Shown here: positions 26,399 through 35,221 of the stretch, one piece after another
Numbering within the stretch: position 1 is the stretch's first letter
Layout: each line of letters opens with the position of its first letter
Assembly (NCBI RefSeq): GCF_938023125.1
Contig: NZ_CALHDW010000017.1
Coordinates: 1-64,000 of the forward strand
Source of the DNA: an uncultured Porphyromonas sp.
Lineage (GTDB): Bacteria > Bacteroidota > Bacteroidia > Bacteroidales > Porphyromonadaceae
Length of the DNA stretch: 64,000 bases
Reading direction: 5' to 3'
Position numbers and translations under genes: made by a program
Notes under the pieces: generated by a model
The model's database searches: none
What the model was told of the DNA's origin: nothing
What the model saw: only the letters and a program-made list of their open reading frames with translations

Positions 26399-26750
26399 TA
26401 CCTATTTCTTAGTATGTTTCAAGCATTAAGGATTGGAAAGAGACAGAAAAAGGATGGCATTGGACGCAACAGAAGGCTACCCTAATGCCATATAACCTAG
26501 GAAAAATCATAAAACAGGGAGCCCGCCCCCCCCCGAAAAGTCCCATCAAGTCTATTCCAGACATAGTAGCAGAGAAAAGAATATATACCTACAAAAATGT
26601 ATTGATAAAACGAACACGCCGTACTATTCTACTATAACGGAAGGGAGATTAAACAAGAGTATCTCCATGGAGATGAGTGCTAAGAAAGTCCCTAATGGTT
26701 AATTCATGGAGAGAATTGAGAGAGAGAGAGAAAAAAACAAACAAGCCCAC
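26399..26750. other. Intergenic stretch with poly-C and GA simple repeats
   Basis: About 350 bp without a credible gene lie between the haem-operon promoter and the ferredoxin terminator. It holds a run of nine C at 26526-26534 and a 13-nt GA repeat at 26718-26730 followed by seven A. An open frame here (26677-26913) runs antisense through the ferredoxin gene and has no family features, so it is not called. Both simple repeats are prone to slippage. Confidence 0.6.
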
Positions 26751-26790
26751 AAAAAAAGATCTCCACCCAAGATTGACCTTGGATGGAGAT
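26751..26790 (-). terminator. Terminator of the ferredoxin gene
   Basis: On the minus strand ATCTCCATCCAAG pairs with CTTGGGTGGAGAT (one G-T pair), followed by CTTTTTTTG. It lies about 40 bp after the ferredoxin stop codon. Confidence 0.88.
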
Positions 26791-26831
26791 TATCTCTCTT
26801 TCGTTTATAGGGTTGATCCTAAAACGATCGC

Positions 26832-26999
26832 TTATGCCTGTGAAATAGCTTCTGAGGGGCAAGCAGCAGCACAAGAGCCGCAATCAATGCAAGAATCAGC
26901 GTCAATCTTGTAGATATCGCCTTCAGAAATAGCACTTACGGGGCATTCGTTGATACAAGTTCCGCAAGCTACACAGTCATTAGAAATTACGTAAGCCAT
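26832..26999 (-). CDS. 2[4Fe-4S] ferredoxin
   Basis: A 55-residue protein starting at ATG 26999 (MAYVISNDC); the longer open frame adds an implausible Asn-rich tail. Two CxxCxxCxxxCP clusters are present: Cys 9, 12, 15, 19 and Cys 37, 40, 43, 47. This is the clostridial-type dicluster ferredoxin, a low-potential cytoplasmic electron carrier for enzymes such as pyruvate:ferredoxin oxidoreductase, Rnf or hydrogenase. It is a single gene with its own strong promoter and terminator, which suggests high expression. Confidence 0.95.
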   Translation of the reverse strand: MAYVISNDCVACGTCINECPVSAISEGDIYKIDADSCIDCGSCAAACPSEAISQA

Positions 27000-27056
27000 A
27001 ATCCTTAATCCTTTATTATTGTTATTCGTTTTGTTTCTGTCTCTCTTTAGACACTG

Positions 27057-27086
27057 CAAAGGTAGTAATTAATTTCGAACTACCAA
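27057..27086 (-). promoter_or_regulatory. Ferredoxin promoter
   Basis: On the minus strand TTG, a 19-nt spacer and TACCTTTG (complement of 27057-27064) match the consensus well. The leader would be about 50 nt. Confidence 0.82.
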
Positions 27087-27206
27087 CAAGTAGGTATTAT
27101 TTTCTGGAGATTTTTCTATGATAGCGAGAGAGGCGCCTCACAACAATCTGAATATCAAATATGTAAGATCTAATAAGAAGGTCTTAATATAGAAGGAAAC
27201 GCTCTA

Positions 27207-28406
27207 CTACAAGAGGAATAAATCGCTAATAATAGAGTCAATAACGACCATCCCCTCCCTAGAAGTGCGTAAAAATTGCCCCTTATTTGTCACTCCATCT
27301 TTGCAAAGAGAGTGTGAGGGAGCCTCTATCGAATACTGAGAAGTAGCATCAAGGATGAGTAATCCCTGGTCAAGGTATGGAGCTGCGGCCTCCTCTAAGA
27401 AGGTCCTCACATCCCCACCAAATAAAGAAGAAACAAGCTGTAAATCAACCCCTTTTGCCCTCCTTAACCCCGTCATAATAGACTCGTTAAAGCAATCCGT
27501 AGGGGATAAGTCTTCTCGAAAATCCACTGCTATAGTACCTTGTTGTAGGTACTCTGCATAACGCTGTAGGTGAGCCACATTGGCATACCTACTCTCAGGG
27601 AGATAGCTATGTGCCGAGGGGCCGAAACCAAGATAGGGCACCCGATCCCAATAAGCAGAGTTATGACGAGAGTGCATCCCCCGAAGAGCAAAGTTGGATA
27701 GCTCGTAATGGTCGTACCCTCGCTCGTAGAGAGTATCTACCAAATAGTAGTAATCGAGTAGGGCGTCTTCGTCCGATTGCTTTTCTATAGAGCCACAATG
27801 GGCAAGATGCGCAAGGCGGGTATGCTCTTCGTAGGTTAGGTTGTAGGCCGAAATATGAGGAACCTCAAGGGCTAATGCGGCAGATAGATTTTGTTGCCAA
27901 AGCCTATGACTCTGCCCCGGGAGGGAGTAAATAAGATCAATACTTATATTGGAGAAATCGGAAGCACGGAGGGCATCGATGGCACTATACACCTGCTGCG
28001 CTGTGTGCCGCCGACCGAGGAAGCGAAGCTCTTCGTCGCAAAAACTTTGTACCCCAAGGCTCACTCTATTGAAGCCCAGAAGGCGAAGGGCATGGGCATA
28101 CTCGGGCGTTAGATCATCGGGATTCCCCTCCAAAGTCCATTCCGCATCGGGCTCGGGGGAGTAAACCCGCCGGATTGTATCCACGATTTTCTCAAGCTGA
28201 GACGGAGAGAGAAGCGAGGGAGTACCTCCACCAAAGTAGACAGTCTCAATAGGGATAGATGGGGCTAATTCTTCCCGACGTAGCTCCAACTCCCGACAGA
28301 GAGCAGTTACAAAAGCCTCTTGCTGCCGGGTATTTGTTTGCGAGTAAAATGCGCAATAGGCACAACGACTCTTACAGAATGGGACGTGAAGGTAGAGACC
28401 TGCCAT
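27207..28406 (-). CDS. hemW: HemW-like radical SAM protein
   Basis: 399 residues of the HemN/HemW radical SAM family. The [4Fe-4S] motif CKSRCAYC (Cys 11, 15, 18) follows the typical opening GLYLHVPF. Other signatures are ETVYFGGGTPSLL, RVSLGVQSF and ISIDLIYSLPGQ. HemW is a haem-binding chaperone rather than a true coproporphyrinogen dehydrogenase. HemN carries one further Cys and a longer N-terminus, both missing here, so HemW is preferred. It is the last gene of the queA-to-hemW run and starts 11 bp after the stop of the upstream gene. Confidence 0.88.
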   Translation of the reverse strand: MAGLYLHVPFCKSRCAYCAFYSQTNTRQQEAFVTALCRELELRREELAPSIPIETVYFGGGTPSLLSPSQLEKIVDTIRRVYSPEPDAEWTLEGNPDDLTPEYAHALRLLGFNRVSLGVQSFCDEELRFLGRRHTAQQVYSAIDALRASDFSNISIDLIYSLPGQSHRLWQQNLSAALALEVPHISAYNLTYEEHTRLAHLAHCGSIEKQSDEDALLDYYYLVDTLYERGYDHYELSNFALRGMHSRHNSAYWDRVPYLGFGPSAHSYLPESRYANVAHLQRYAEYLQQGTIAVDFREDLSPTDCFNESIMTGLRRAKGVDLQLVSSLFGGDVRTFLEEAAAPYLDQGLLILDATSQYSIEAPSHSLCKDGVTNKGQFLRTSREGMVVIDSIISDLFLL

Positions 28407-28417
28407 TCAAGAGCCTC

Positions 28418-30025
28418 CTAGTTACCTTTCACGAGAATGGCAGCTTCGGACGCTTCGCCTCGCACGTAAGAACGATTAGCAGCCTCCACTCTGAATTCCA
28501 GTGTTTTAGCTCGAGAGAATTGCTGCAATAGCTCTTTAGAGAAGGTGTACCGAGTAGTGGGAATCTGGGCTGCCAGTAAGAAATCTTCGCCGGCAAGGTT
28601 CCCTTCGGGTACGGAAACATAGAGATTGAAAGTTCCCTTTGAGCTATTCCACGAGGAGGGCATAGACCACGATGCCTCAAAATACGCCCCCTTATCCTCA
28701 ATCGTAAGGGCAAAAGGACGAGGGGGGCGAGGGGTGCCACGCTTAGCAAATGATGGCATCCGCGCGGGGGATATAAAGTGCCGAGTGATCACACGATCTA
28801 CGCCATTGCGATTGGGACGAATGTTGAGCTCTCGATAGAAACAAATCCCGGCCATTCCCATACGTTCGCTAGCATTCATCTGATTATCGATGTCTCGAGC
28901 CGTCCATTTGCTCTCATCTTCTGTACGATAAGGGGCCAGACCCGGCACTATGGGCAGGTTGGGGATTTGTGCCTTCCAGTCGGACAAAAAGGGATCGAAT
29001 AGGTTGTCTCGATAGTACATCATGGGGACGATAAAGTCTACCGAGCCCTCCCTATACCAAGCTGCAGGGTCTTGGAAGACGCTCTCACGTGCTGTCCATC
29101 CCACGTTAGGCATAGAGGGTAGAGCACGCAACTTACCCAGAGGGGCTGCACTTACGAGCATATGGGGTTTGACAGAACGCACCTCGGTCGACACCTCTTT
29201 GAGGAAGGCCGAGATATTACTAGTACGCCACTCGCCAAGAGAACGTCCCTTACCATAGCGCATATATAGGTTTTGATCCTCTTTCTCCCTCATCTTATCG
29301 GGATAGCGGACGTAGTCAAAATGAACCCCGTCTAGGTCATAACGCTCTACCATCTCACGCACCACAGAGGCAATATAGCTCCGCGCCTCGGGATGCCCCG
29401 GGTTGAGATACCAATCGTTGTGTAGGGTAAAACACCAGTCGCGATGCTTCTTCCAAACACTATTCTCCCCTAGCGACTGCACATGAGAGGAGTTGCCGAG
29501 AGGGAAAGTAACAATCCAGGCATGGATGCTAAGCCCCCTCTTGTGGCACTCTTCGATGGCAAATTGTAACGGATCGTAGTCTAGATAGTTGTTTCGACCT
29601 CCCGTAAAGACGGTCACACGCGGCTCTATCTTCGAGGGGTAAATCACGTCTCCACGATGGCGAACTTGGAAGAAAACGGTATTGAAATGCGACTCAGCCA
29701 AGCGATCAAGGATACGGCAAAGCTCCCGACGCTGGGTGCCCATCTCTTGTCCCGAAGCAGCCCGGCGCGAAGGCCAATCCAAACCATAAATAGTAGTAAG
29801 CCACACGCCCCGAATAGCTTCGGCATTAGAGGAAAGTATAGTCCTTCCTATGGGAGCTTCCACCTCCACCTCGGCGGGCGGAGATGGTGGATTGGGAGCC
29901 GTAGAAACGACTTTTTTACGAGACGAACACGCCGATACACCACTCAGCAATAGCACTCCTATCAGTAACGAAAAGCATTGCGAAAGGCGATAACCGGACC
30001 AAAAAGAGCGGGAGTGGTGATGCAT
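28418..30025 (-). CDS. GH10-like (DUF187/GHL10) lipoprotein
   Basis: 535 residues from ATG 30025. The GTG at 30043 would overlap panC, whereas ATG 30025 has AAAGGAG nine bases before it, an unusually good ribosome binding site for this phylum. The lipobox is SGVSAC (Cys about 33 from this start). The catalytic barrel of the glycosyl-hydrolase-like 10 family begins AIRGVWLTTIYGLDWP and continues with FNTVFFQVRHRGDVIYPS and DGVHFDYVRYP. The C-terminal 100 residues look like a fibronectin-type beta domain. The family is common in Bacteroidota envelopes and may act on peptidoglycan or other polysaccharides; substrate is unknown. Confidence 0.85.
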   Translation of the reverse strand: MHHHSRSFWSGYRLSQCFSLLIGVLLLSGVSACSSRKKVVSTAPNPPSPPAEVEVEAPIGRTILSSNAEAIRGVWLTTIYGLDWPSRRAASGQEMGTQRRELCRILDRLAESHFNTVFFQVRHRGDVIYPSKIEPRVTVFTGGRNNYLDYDPLQFAIEECHKRGLSIHAWIVTFPLGNSSHVQSLGENSVWKKHRDWCFTLHNDWYLNPGHPEARSYIASVVREMVERYDLDGVHFDYVRYPDKMREKEDQNLYMRYGKGRSLGEWRTSNISAFLKEVSTEVRSVKPHMLVSAAPLGKLRALPSMPNVGWTARESVFQDPAAWYREGSVDFIVPMMYYRDNLFDPFLSDWKAQIPNLPIVPGLAPYRTEDESKWTARDIDNQMNASERMGMAGICFYRELNIRPNRNGVDRVITRHFISPARMPSFAKRGTPRPPRPFALTIEDKGAYFEASWSMPSSWNSSKGTFNLYVSVPEGNLAGEDFLLAAQIPTTRYTFSKELLQQFSRAKTLEFRVEAANRSYVRGEASEAAILVKGN

Positions 30026-30039
30026 GATACAATCTCCTT

Positions 30040-30891
30040 TCACTTCGTATAGTGGATATTATCGATAAGTCGTACATCTCCACAATAGCAGGCAATGCAC
30101 CCTACGGGATCTTTGCTATCCTCCCAAGACTCGAGAGGTTGTAGGCTAACAGCATCCACAATAGCATAGTACTCAACCTCAAGGTAGGGGATGGCATTGA
30201 GTTCCTTAGTAACCCATGCGATCATCTCCTTAGGGGTCATACCCTTTGCCTTCTGCTCTAGGCTGGCACGGAGGGTCTGGTAAATACGTGGAGCCGAGGG
30301 GCGTGTTTCTTCGGTAAGACGCTGATTGCGACTGCTGAGGGCTAGTCCGCTCTCCTCTCGTACAATAGGCACTGCTATAATAGATAGTTTGAAGCCGCAT
30401 TGCTCTACCATAGAGCGTACTATGGCAATCTGTTGGAAGTCTTTCTCTCCAAAGAATGCCCCATCGGGCGCAACGAGTTCAAAGAGTTTGCTCACGATAA
30501 GAGCCACCCCTTCGAAGTGGCCGGGGCGTTGTACTCCTTCCATTACTCGACCAATAGCACCAAAGTCGAACGTGCGTTCTACCCCACTACCATCGTATAT
30601 CTCCTCTACAGAAGGCATAAATACATAGTGGCAACCCACGCTATCTAGGAGGGCAACATCCTTCTCCGGCTGACGTGGATAGGTCTCTAAATCGTTGGGA
30701 TTATTGAACTGACGAGGATTGACAAAGATGCTCACCACGCACACATCGTAGCGGGCAATTGCCTGCCTTACAAGGCTGAGATGCCCTTCGTGCAAAGCCC
30801 CCATTGTGGGTACCAATCCGATAGTTTTACGAGACTCACGCTCTCTCTCAAGAAGGGCTTGTAGCTCCTTCTTACTACTTATCACTATCAT
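30040..30891 (-). CDS. panC: Pantothenate synthetase
   Basis: A 283-residue cytoplasmic ligase that joins pantoate and beta-alanine with ATP to form pantothenate, the precursor of coenzyme A. Motifs include PTMGALHEGHLSLV (about 28-41, HIGH-like ATP site), SIFVNPRQFN, FFGEKDFQQ and LALSSRNQRL, all in the usual order. The length is standard. It overlaps no neighbour: the HMA gene ends 34 bp upstream and the GH10-like gene starts 14 bp downstream. No panB or panD is in the window. Confidence 0.96.
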   Translation of the reverse strand: MIVISSKKELQALLERERESRKTIGLVPTMGALHEGHLSLVRQAIARYDVCVVSIFVNPRQFNNPNDLETYPRQPEKDVALLDSVGCHYVFMPSVEEIYDGSGVERTFDFGAIGRVMEGVQRPGHFEGVALIVSKLFELVAPDGAFFGEKDFQQIAIVRSMVEQCGFKLSIIAVPIVREESGLALSSRNQRLTEETRPSAPRIYQTLRASLEQKAKGMTPKEMIAWVTKELNAIPYLEVEYYAIVDAVSLQPLESWEDSKDPVGCIACYCGDVRLIDNIHYTK

Positions 30892-30925
30892 AATACTTAT
30901 TCTCTCTTTCTATTTTTCGGAGTAC

Positions 30926-31141
30926 TTATCGGTTAATGCCAAATCCCTCTTCGCCCAGAGTTTCTACAAAGAGAGCTTCGTCAAAGATTGTCTCATCCAC
31001 CTCCATGGTTAGCGTCCCTTGCGCAAGAGATACGGATACTTGGCTAGTACCCTTTGCCTCAGAGGCCACACGCGCTACGGTTGCAACGCAGTGCTCACAA
31101 TGCATACCTACAATGCTGTATTGTTTCGTACTCATAATCAT
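30926..31141 (-). CDS. Heavy-metal-associated (HMA) domain protein
   Basis: A 71-residue single HMA domain with metal-binding GMHCEHCV near the N-terminus and the beta-alpha-beta-beta-alpha-beta pattern of copper chaperones of the Atx1/CopZ family. ATG 31141 or the ATG two codons later (31135) could start it; neither has a clear ribosome binding site. It probably binds Cu(I) or another soft metal in the cytoplasm. No P-type ATPase is nearby. It lies 38 bp after queA and 34 bp before panC. Confidence 0.85.
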   Translation of the reverse strand: MIMSTKQYSIVGMHCEHCVATVARVASEAKGTSQVSVSLAQGTLTMEVDETIFDEALFVETLGEEGFGINR

Positions 31142-31179
31142 ATTTAGGATTAAGTTTGTGTGATCGTATAAAGTGGTTC

Positions 31180-32397
31180 TTACGGCAATAGCAGTGAGCC
31201 ATCACCATAACTCAAAAATCGGTAGTCGTGACTGAGGGCATAGTCGTAGATACGCTTCCAATCCTCCCCTAGGAAGGCCGAGATCATCAGTAGAAGTGTA
31301 CTCTTGGGCTGGTGGAAATTGGTCACCATCCCCTCTACAATACGGAAGGTATAGCCCGGGGCAATTAGCAAAGCCGTGCTAAAAGCCACCTCTTCGAGGG
31401 AGAGGCTGTCCATTTTGCGGAGCAGAGCGCTCATCACTTGAGGCATGGAGGCCTCCGGATAGTCCGTCTCGTAGGGTTCCCACTGAGCCACAAAGGGCAA
31501 ATGCCCCTCCTGCCCTAATTCGTCGATATGGTTAAGAGCCAACAGATAAAGGCTCTCCAAGGTACGTACAGAGGTAGTGCCCACCGCAATAATGGGAGAG
31601 TAAGAGCCGCTGGCTAATTGAGCCACGATACCTCGCTCTACCCTACAAACCTCCTGGTGCATCCGATGATCGCCAATCTTGGTCGTCTTGACCGGCATAA
31701 AAGTCCCGGCCCCCACATGCAATGTAATCTCCCCTAGGGAGACACCCTTTGCCTTGATAGACTCAAATAGCTCGGGAGTAAAATGAAGTCCGGCCGTAGG
31801 GGCTGCTACCGAACCATCGCATTGCGCATAGACTGTTTGGTAGTTTGTATTGTCGCTCTCTTCGGTCTCCCGATGGAGATAGGGAGGGATAGGCAGAATC
31901 CCTACTACAGACAATAATTCGCCAAAGGTACAGCGGTCGCTATTCCACGAAAAGTGGATCTCGTCTCCCTCCCCTCGCTCAATACGAAAAAGAATAGGAT
32001 CGGGCTCTGCGGGCAAGGTCACCAACGTTTCGAGAGGGCCCTCCTTCCAACGTCGGGCATTCCCCACCAAGCAATGCCACGAGCAACCCGAGGTGGCAGA
32101 CAAAGCTCGCTCGTATTGGGCAGGATTCGCCGGTTCAAGGCACATGATCTCAATCTGTGCTCCCGAAGGCTTCTGCACATGTATGCGCGCACGTATTACG
32201 CGCGTATTATTACGTATAAGCAAAGAATGCTCAGGAATAAAGTCTGTGATCTGCCGAAATTGAGAAGAGGAGATCTCCCCTGACCGATAGACAAGCAATC
32301 GGCATGCAGCGCGATCTTCGAGCGGATAACGTGCTATGCGTTCGTCGGGTAAAGGATAGTCGTAGTTCTCTATCTCTATTTGTTTAGGTTCATTCAT
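31180..32397 (-). CDS. queA: S-adenosylmethionine:tRNA ribosyltransferase-isomerase
   Basis: 405 residues from ATG 32397 (MNEPKQIEIENYDYPLP). The frame stays open for 31 more codons, but a -7 promoter element at 32447-32454 lies inside that extension, so the shorter start is right. QueA makes epoxyqueuosine from preQ1-modified tRNA and SAM, a step in queuosine synthesis. Typical segments are DYPLPDERIARYP, APTAGLHFTPEL, TLHVGAGTFMPVK and HQPKSTLLLMISAFLG. The protein is somewhat longer than E. coli QueA (356), mostly through loops after residue 90. It is the first gene of the queA-HMA-panC-GH10-hemW run. Confidence 0.95.
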   Translation of the reverse strand: MNEPKQIEIENYDYPLPDERIARYPLEDRAACRLLVYRSGEISSSQFRQITDFIPEHSLLIRNNTRVIRARIHVQKPSGAQIEIMCLEPANPAQYERALSATSGCSWHCLVGNARRWKEGPLETLVTLPAEPDPILFRIERGEGDEIHFSWNSDRCTFGELLSVVGILPIPPYLHRETEESDNTNYQTVYAQCDGSVAAPTAGLHFTPELFESIKAKGVSLGEITLHVGAGTFMPVKTTKIGDHRMHQEVCRVERGIVAQLASGSYSPIIAVGTTSVRTLESLYLLALNHIDELGQEGHLPFVAQWEPYETDYPEASMPQVMSALLRKMDSLSLEEVAFSTALLIAPGYTFRIVEGMVTNFHQPKSTLLLMISAFLGEDWKRIYDYALSHDYRFLSYGDGSLLLP

Positions 32398-32446
32398 TGC
32401 CTTATAGTTGGACAAGGGCTTGCGGTTGCCTTCCACAAATCTAGGG

Positions 32447-32454
32447 CAAAAGTA
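32447..32454 (-). promoter_or_regulatory. -7 element of the queA promoter
   Basis: TACTTTTG on the minus strand matches TAnnTTTG. A -33 element is not obvious. It sets the leader at about 45 nt and decides the queA start. Confidence 0.55.
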
Positions 32455-32576
32455 CAAATAACCCTCGATAGAACGGATAGACACTTCCACCTCAGAAGGA
32501 GATTACAAACGTAGATAAAGTCGAACATAAAAATCAGAAATAACACCAAAAAGGCACCACTCACCATCGTTTTTCC

Positions 32577-32606
32577 TTGTCAGCTAAAAATAAAAGATTA
32601 TCTTTG
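32577..32606 (+). promoter_or_regulatory. Promoter of the fimbrial locus
   Basis: TTG at 32577-32579, a 19-nt spacer and TATCTTTG at 32599-32606 give a near-perfect Bacteroidota promoter. The first start codon is at 32796, so the mRNA leader would be about 180 nt. The leader contains the 12-bp palindrome ATCTCCGGAGAT at 32716-32727. Confidence 0.8.
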
Positions 32607-32715
32607 TCATTGAAAACAAAAAAAACAGCTCACAACAACACAAAAGGAACACCCTACACATGACATCATTTTACACAAAAAGAAGAAAAAAGACCCACTT
32701 GATACCGATTTCGAC

Positions 32716-32727
32716 ATCTCCGGAGAT
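32716..32727. promoter_or_regulatory. 12-bp palindrome in the fimbrial leader
   Basis: ATCTCCGGAGAT is a perfect palindrome about 70 bp before the first fimbrial gene and about 110 bp after the promoter. It could be an operator or, in RNA, part of a short hairpin. No second copy was noticed in the window. Confidence 0.35.
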
Positions 32728-32795
32728 AAAGAAAAGCCTATATATTTATATACCTTAGCATCTTCTCTGTCGACCAAATCTATATAAGCTCTCCT

Positions 32796-34061
32796 ATGAG
32801 AAAAATTATACTCACGTCACTATTTGCATTAGTCTTTGGGGTATCCCTTTATGCTCAAGAGGATAAACTAAATCCCATCATCGGGCACATGGTATACCCT
32901 AAGCACGTAGTGTTCCTCCCAGACAACAAACCGGATTCCGTCATTGCATACAGTGAGACGGGACTAGTTCCCATCATTTTTGAGATCGACAAGCACAAAT
33001 ATATCCCCTCGCCAGAGCTCGACAGTGTGGCAGCGCTCGTTGATCAAGTGCTTCAGGACAAGAGAGTAGACTTTCAATATCTATGGATCGGAGGTAGTGC
33101 CTCCCCCGAAGGCCCCGTTGCACACAATTATGATCTAGGCTTCTGGAGATCAGAAATTCTCAAGAACTTTATTCTTGAAAACACCGCCGTGGATCCAACC
33201 TTGGTTCGCACTCAGAACCTCGCAGAGGACTGGGAGGGGTTCCGTAGAGCTCTGATCAAAGAAAAGGACTATCCCCACAGAGACCGCCTCCTAGAGATTA
33301 TCGATAAGACTCAAGATTGGGATCAGAGAAAAAGAAAGATCCAAGCCATTGATAATGGGAAGACGTGGCACAATCTTATCTATGGTCTCTTCACTCCTTT
33401 CAGAAATGCCCGCATGGTCATTGTATGTAAGGCCTATAACGTGGAGACGCCTAAGATTCCGCCCATGCCCCCAATGCTCCTCCCACGCCCCAAGACAAAC
33501 CTCCTTCCGAAGATGGACGCTCAGTTCCTGCCTTCTGTTGAGACCCGCTTCTTCGCTATCAAAAACAATATCCTCTTTGATGCGATCCTCGTGGCAAACA
33601 TCGGAATAGAGGCCGAACTATGGAGAAAGACCTCGATAGACATTCCTTTTGTATACTCACCCTACGACATTCGTGTTCCGGATAGGAAGATCCGTCTTCT
33701 TGGCACGCAGCCGGAGTTTCGATACTGGCTTGGGCAAAAGGCCGGTGAGGGACATTTCGTAGGAGTACACGGAGCTCTACTAGGATTCAACATTGCCCTC
33801 AACGACAAGGGGCGCTACCAAGACCCCAACCATGCTCTGTGGAATGCCGGTATTGGATACGGATACTCTTGGAACTTTGGCAAAAACAAAAGATGGGCTC
33901 TAGAAGCGAACATCGGTGTTGGGTACGCTGACTATATCTACGACTCATACCGCAACTGGCACAATGGAGCCAAATTCAAAAGCCACACACACGAAAGCTA
34001 TTGGGGTATAACCAGAGCCGGACTAACCATCATGTACAAGTGGTACACCCCACGCAAATGA
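32796..34061 (+). CDS. DUF3575-type outer-membrane protein of the fimbrial locus
   Basis: 421 residues with a type I signal peptide ending SLYAQ. Residues about 85-200 carry an OmpA-like segment (IGGSASPEGPVAHNYDLGFWR recalls the IxGxASPEG..N..LS..R core; shown across two parts of the same region). The C-terminal half (about 250-421) is a small beta-barrel of the DUF3575 type ending with an amphipathic strand LTIMYKWY. Genes of this family often precede FimB/Mfa2 lipoprotein genes in Bacteroidota. It may anchor or help assemble the fimbria at the outer membrane. It is 10 bp from the next gene, so the two are cotranscribed. Confidence 0.82.
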   Translation: MRKIILTSLFALVFGVSLYAQEDKLNPIIGHMVYPKHVVFLPDNKPDSVIAYSETGLVPIIFEIDKHKYIPSPELDSVAALVDQVLQDKRVDFQYLWIGGSASPEGPVAHNYDLGFWRSEILKNFILENTAVDPTLVRTQNLAEDWEGFRRALIKEKDYPHRDRLLEIIDKTQDWDQRKRKIQAIDNGKTWHNLIYGLFTPFRNARMVIVCKAYNVETPKIPPMPPMLLPRPKTNLLPKMDAQFLPSVETRFFAIKNNILFDAILVANIGIEAELWRKTSIDIPFVYSPYDIRVPDRKIRLLGTQPEFRYWLGQKAGEGHFVGVHGALLGFNIALNDKGRYQDPNHALWNAGIGYGYSWNFGKNKRWALEANIGVGYADYIYDSYRNWHNGAKFKSHTHESYWGITRAGLTIMYKWYTPRK

Positions 34062-34071
34062 AATATATCAG

Positions 34072-35133
34072 ATGAAGTACAGATTATCCATAGCCATAGT
34101 AATGGTCCTATCCATTCTCTCTTTTATCTCTTGTGATAGGACGATCCACGAGTACCCCATACCCGGAAAATCTCTAGTAATCCTAGAGTTTAACGCCGAC
34201 CGCACTCCACCGCCTTACTACAAAAAGGTAGTCTTCAATGAGTCCTTCCAATCGGAAGTAATCAAGCTTAATGAGACGCCGTCACTACCCTACCAACTAG
34301 GGAAGGGGTATCAAATGAGAATTACTGCCGAGATCTACGACGAAGCAGGAAATGTAGTTGAGCGACGCGTAGTCACTCGACCTCACGATGCTCTCCCGCC
34401 ACAAGACACCATACATGTGTATCTGCCCAATGGGAAGTATAAAGTTGCGGCCTTTGCAGACTACATCAAAGAGAATGAGGTCAAGGACTGGCACTATATC
34501 ACATCAGACCTCACACACATTGGCACTGACCTCACCTCCTATCCAAAGAATGCTCACCTAAGGAGTTGCGCTGTGGGGACGGAAGACTTTGTCATAGACT
34601 TTACCCTAACACCGGAGGGGTATCCTGCCACTGCAGCCGATGCCTATAGAGTGATCAGAGATCGCAAGATCCCCGTATATATGGAGAGGCCCAATGCTCG
34701 CTATTGGCTTAAAGCTATTGACTACGGCGACTATCTCCTCTCCGGAGGTAAAATCGAAGACGTCACGGTAAAGATCATCTATACCCAATTCGCTGCCGTT
34801 GGATACAATGTACCTGAGCGCAGACCGAATAAGTTTGGGGTAAATTACAGCGTAAACGTCAAACCCGAGATATACATTTCTCCGGATCGTAAAACCGTTT
34901 CTCTTGCCCTGGACTATATATTCACCTCTTGGAATGAGGAAAATGTGGTAGTTGCAGACTTCCACATTTATGACCACAACAAGGAGATTAGCCACATAAG
35001 TGACGTACACATTCCTCTTCTGAGGAACCATGAGACGCTACTCGAGGGATACTTCCTGACCAAGAGCTACGGCAAGGACGATGGGATCCAGATCGACGAA
35101 AACTTTGATGGAGAGTTTGTCATCAAGATATAA
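34072..35133 (+). CDS. FimB/Mfa2-family fimbrial lipoprotein
   Basis: 353 residues with lipobox LSFISC (Cys about 21). The mature protein has the two beta-sandwich (transthyretin-like) domains of the FimB/Mfa2 family. Typical elements are IHVYLPNGKYKVAAFADY in the first domain and a later strand-rich second domain ending DGEFVIKI. In P. gingivalis these proteins are exported as lipoproteins and anchor or regulate the length of fimbriae at the outer membrane. It lies between the DUF3575 gene and the DUF6562-type gene and is likely cotranscribed with both. Confidence 0.88.
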   Translation: MKYRLSIAIVMVLSILSFISCDRTIHEYPIPGKSLVILEFNADRTPPPYYKKVVFNESFQSEVIKLNETPSLPYQLGKGYQMRITAEIYDEAGNVVERRVVTRPHDALPPQDTIHVYLPNGKYKVAAFADYIKENEVKDWHYITSDLTHIGTDLTSYPKNAHLRSCAVGTEDFVIDFTLTPEGYPATAADAYRVIRDRKIPVYMERPNARYWLKAIDYGDYLLSGGKIEDVTVKIIYTQFAAVGYNVPERRPNKFGVNYSVNVKPEIYISPDRKTVSLALDYIFTSWNEENVVVADFHIYDHNKEISHISDVHIPLLRNHETLLEGYFLTKSYGKDDGIQIDENFDGEFVIKI

Positions 35134-35221
35134 ACAAATAGAAATACAAGGGACCTCTTTCTCTAGTAACCCAAGGAAAGACCCCTATCATATATCAAAA
35201 ATAACCAGCAATAATAGAAGT

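Noticed and set aside
26677..26913. 78-codon plus-strand open frame next to the ferredoxin
   Set aside because: It lies antisense to the ferredoxin gene and its terminator; its sequence contains simple repeats and has no family features.
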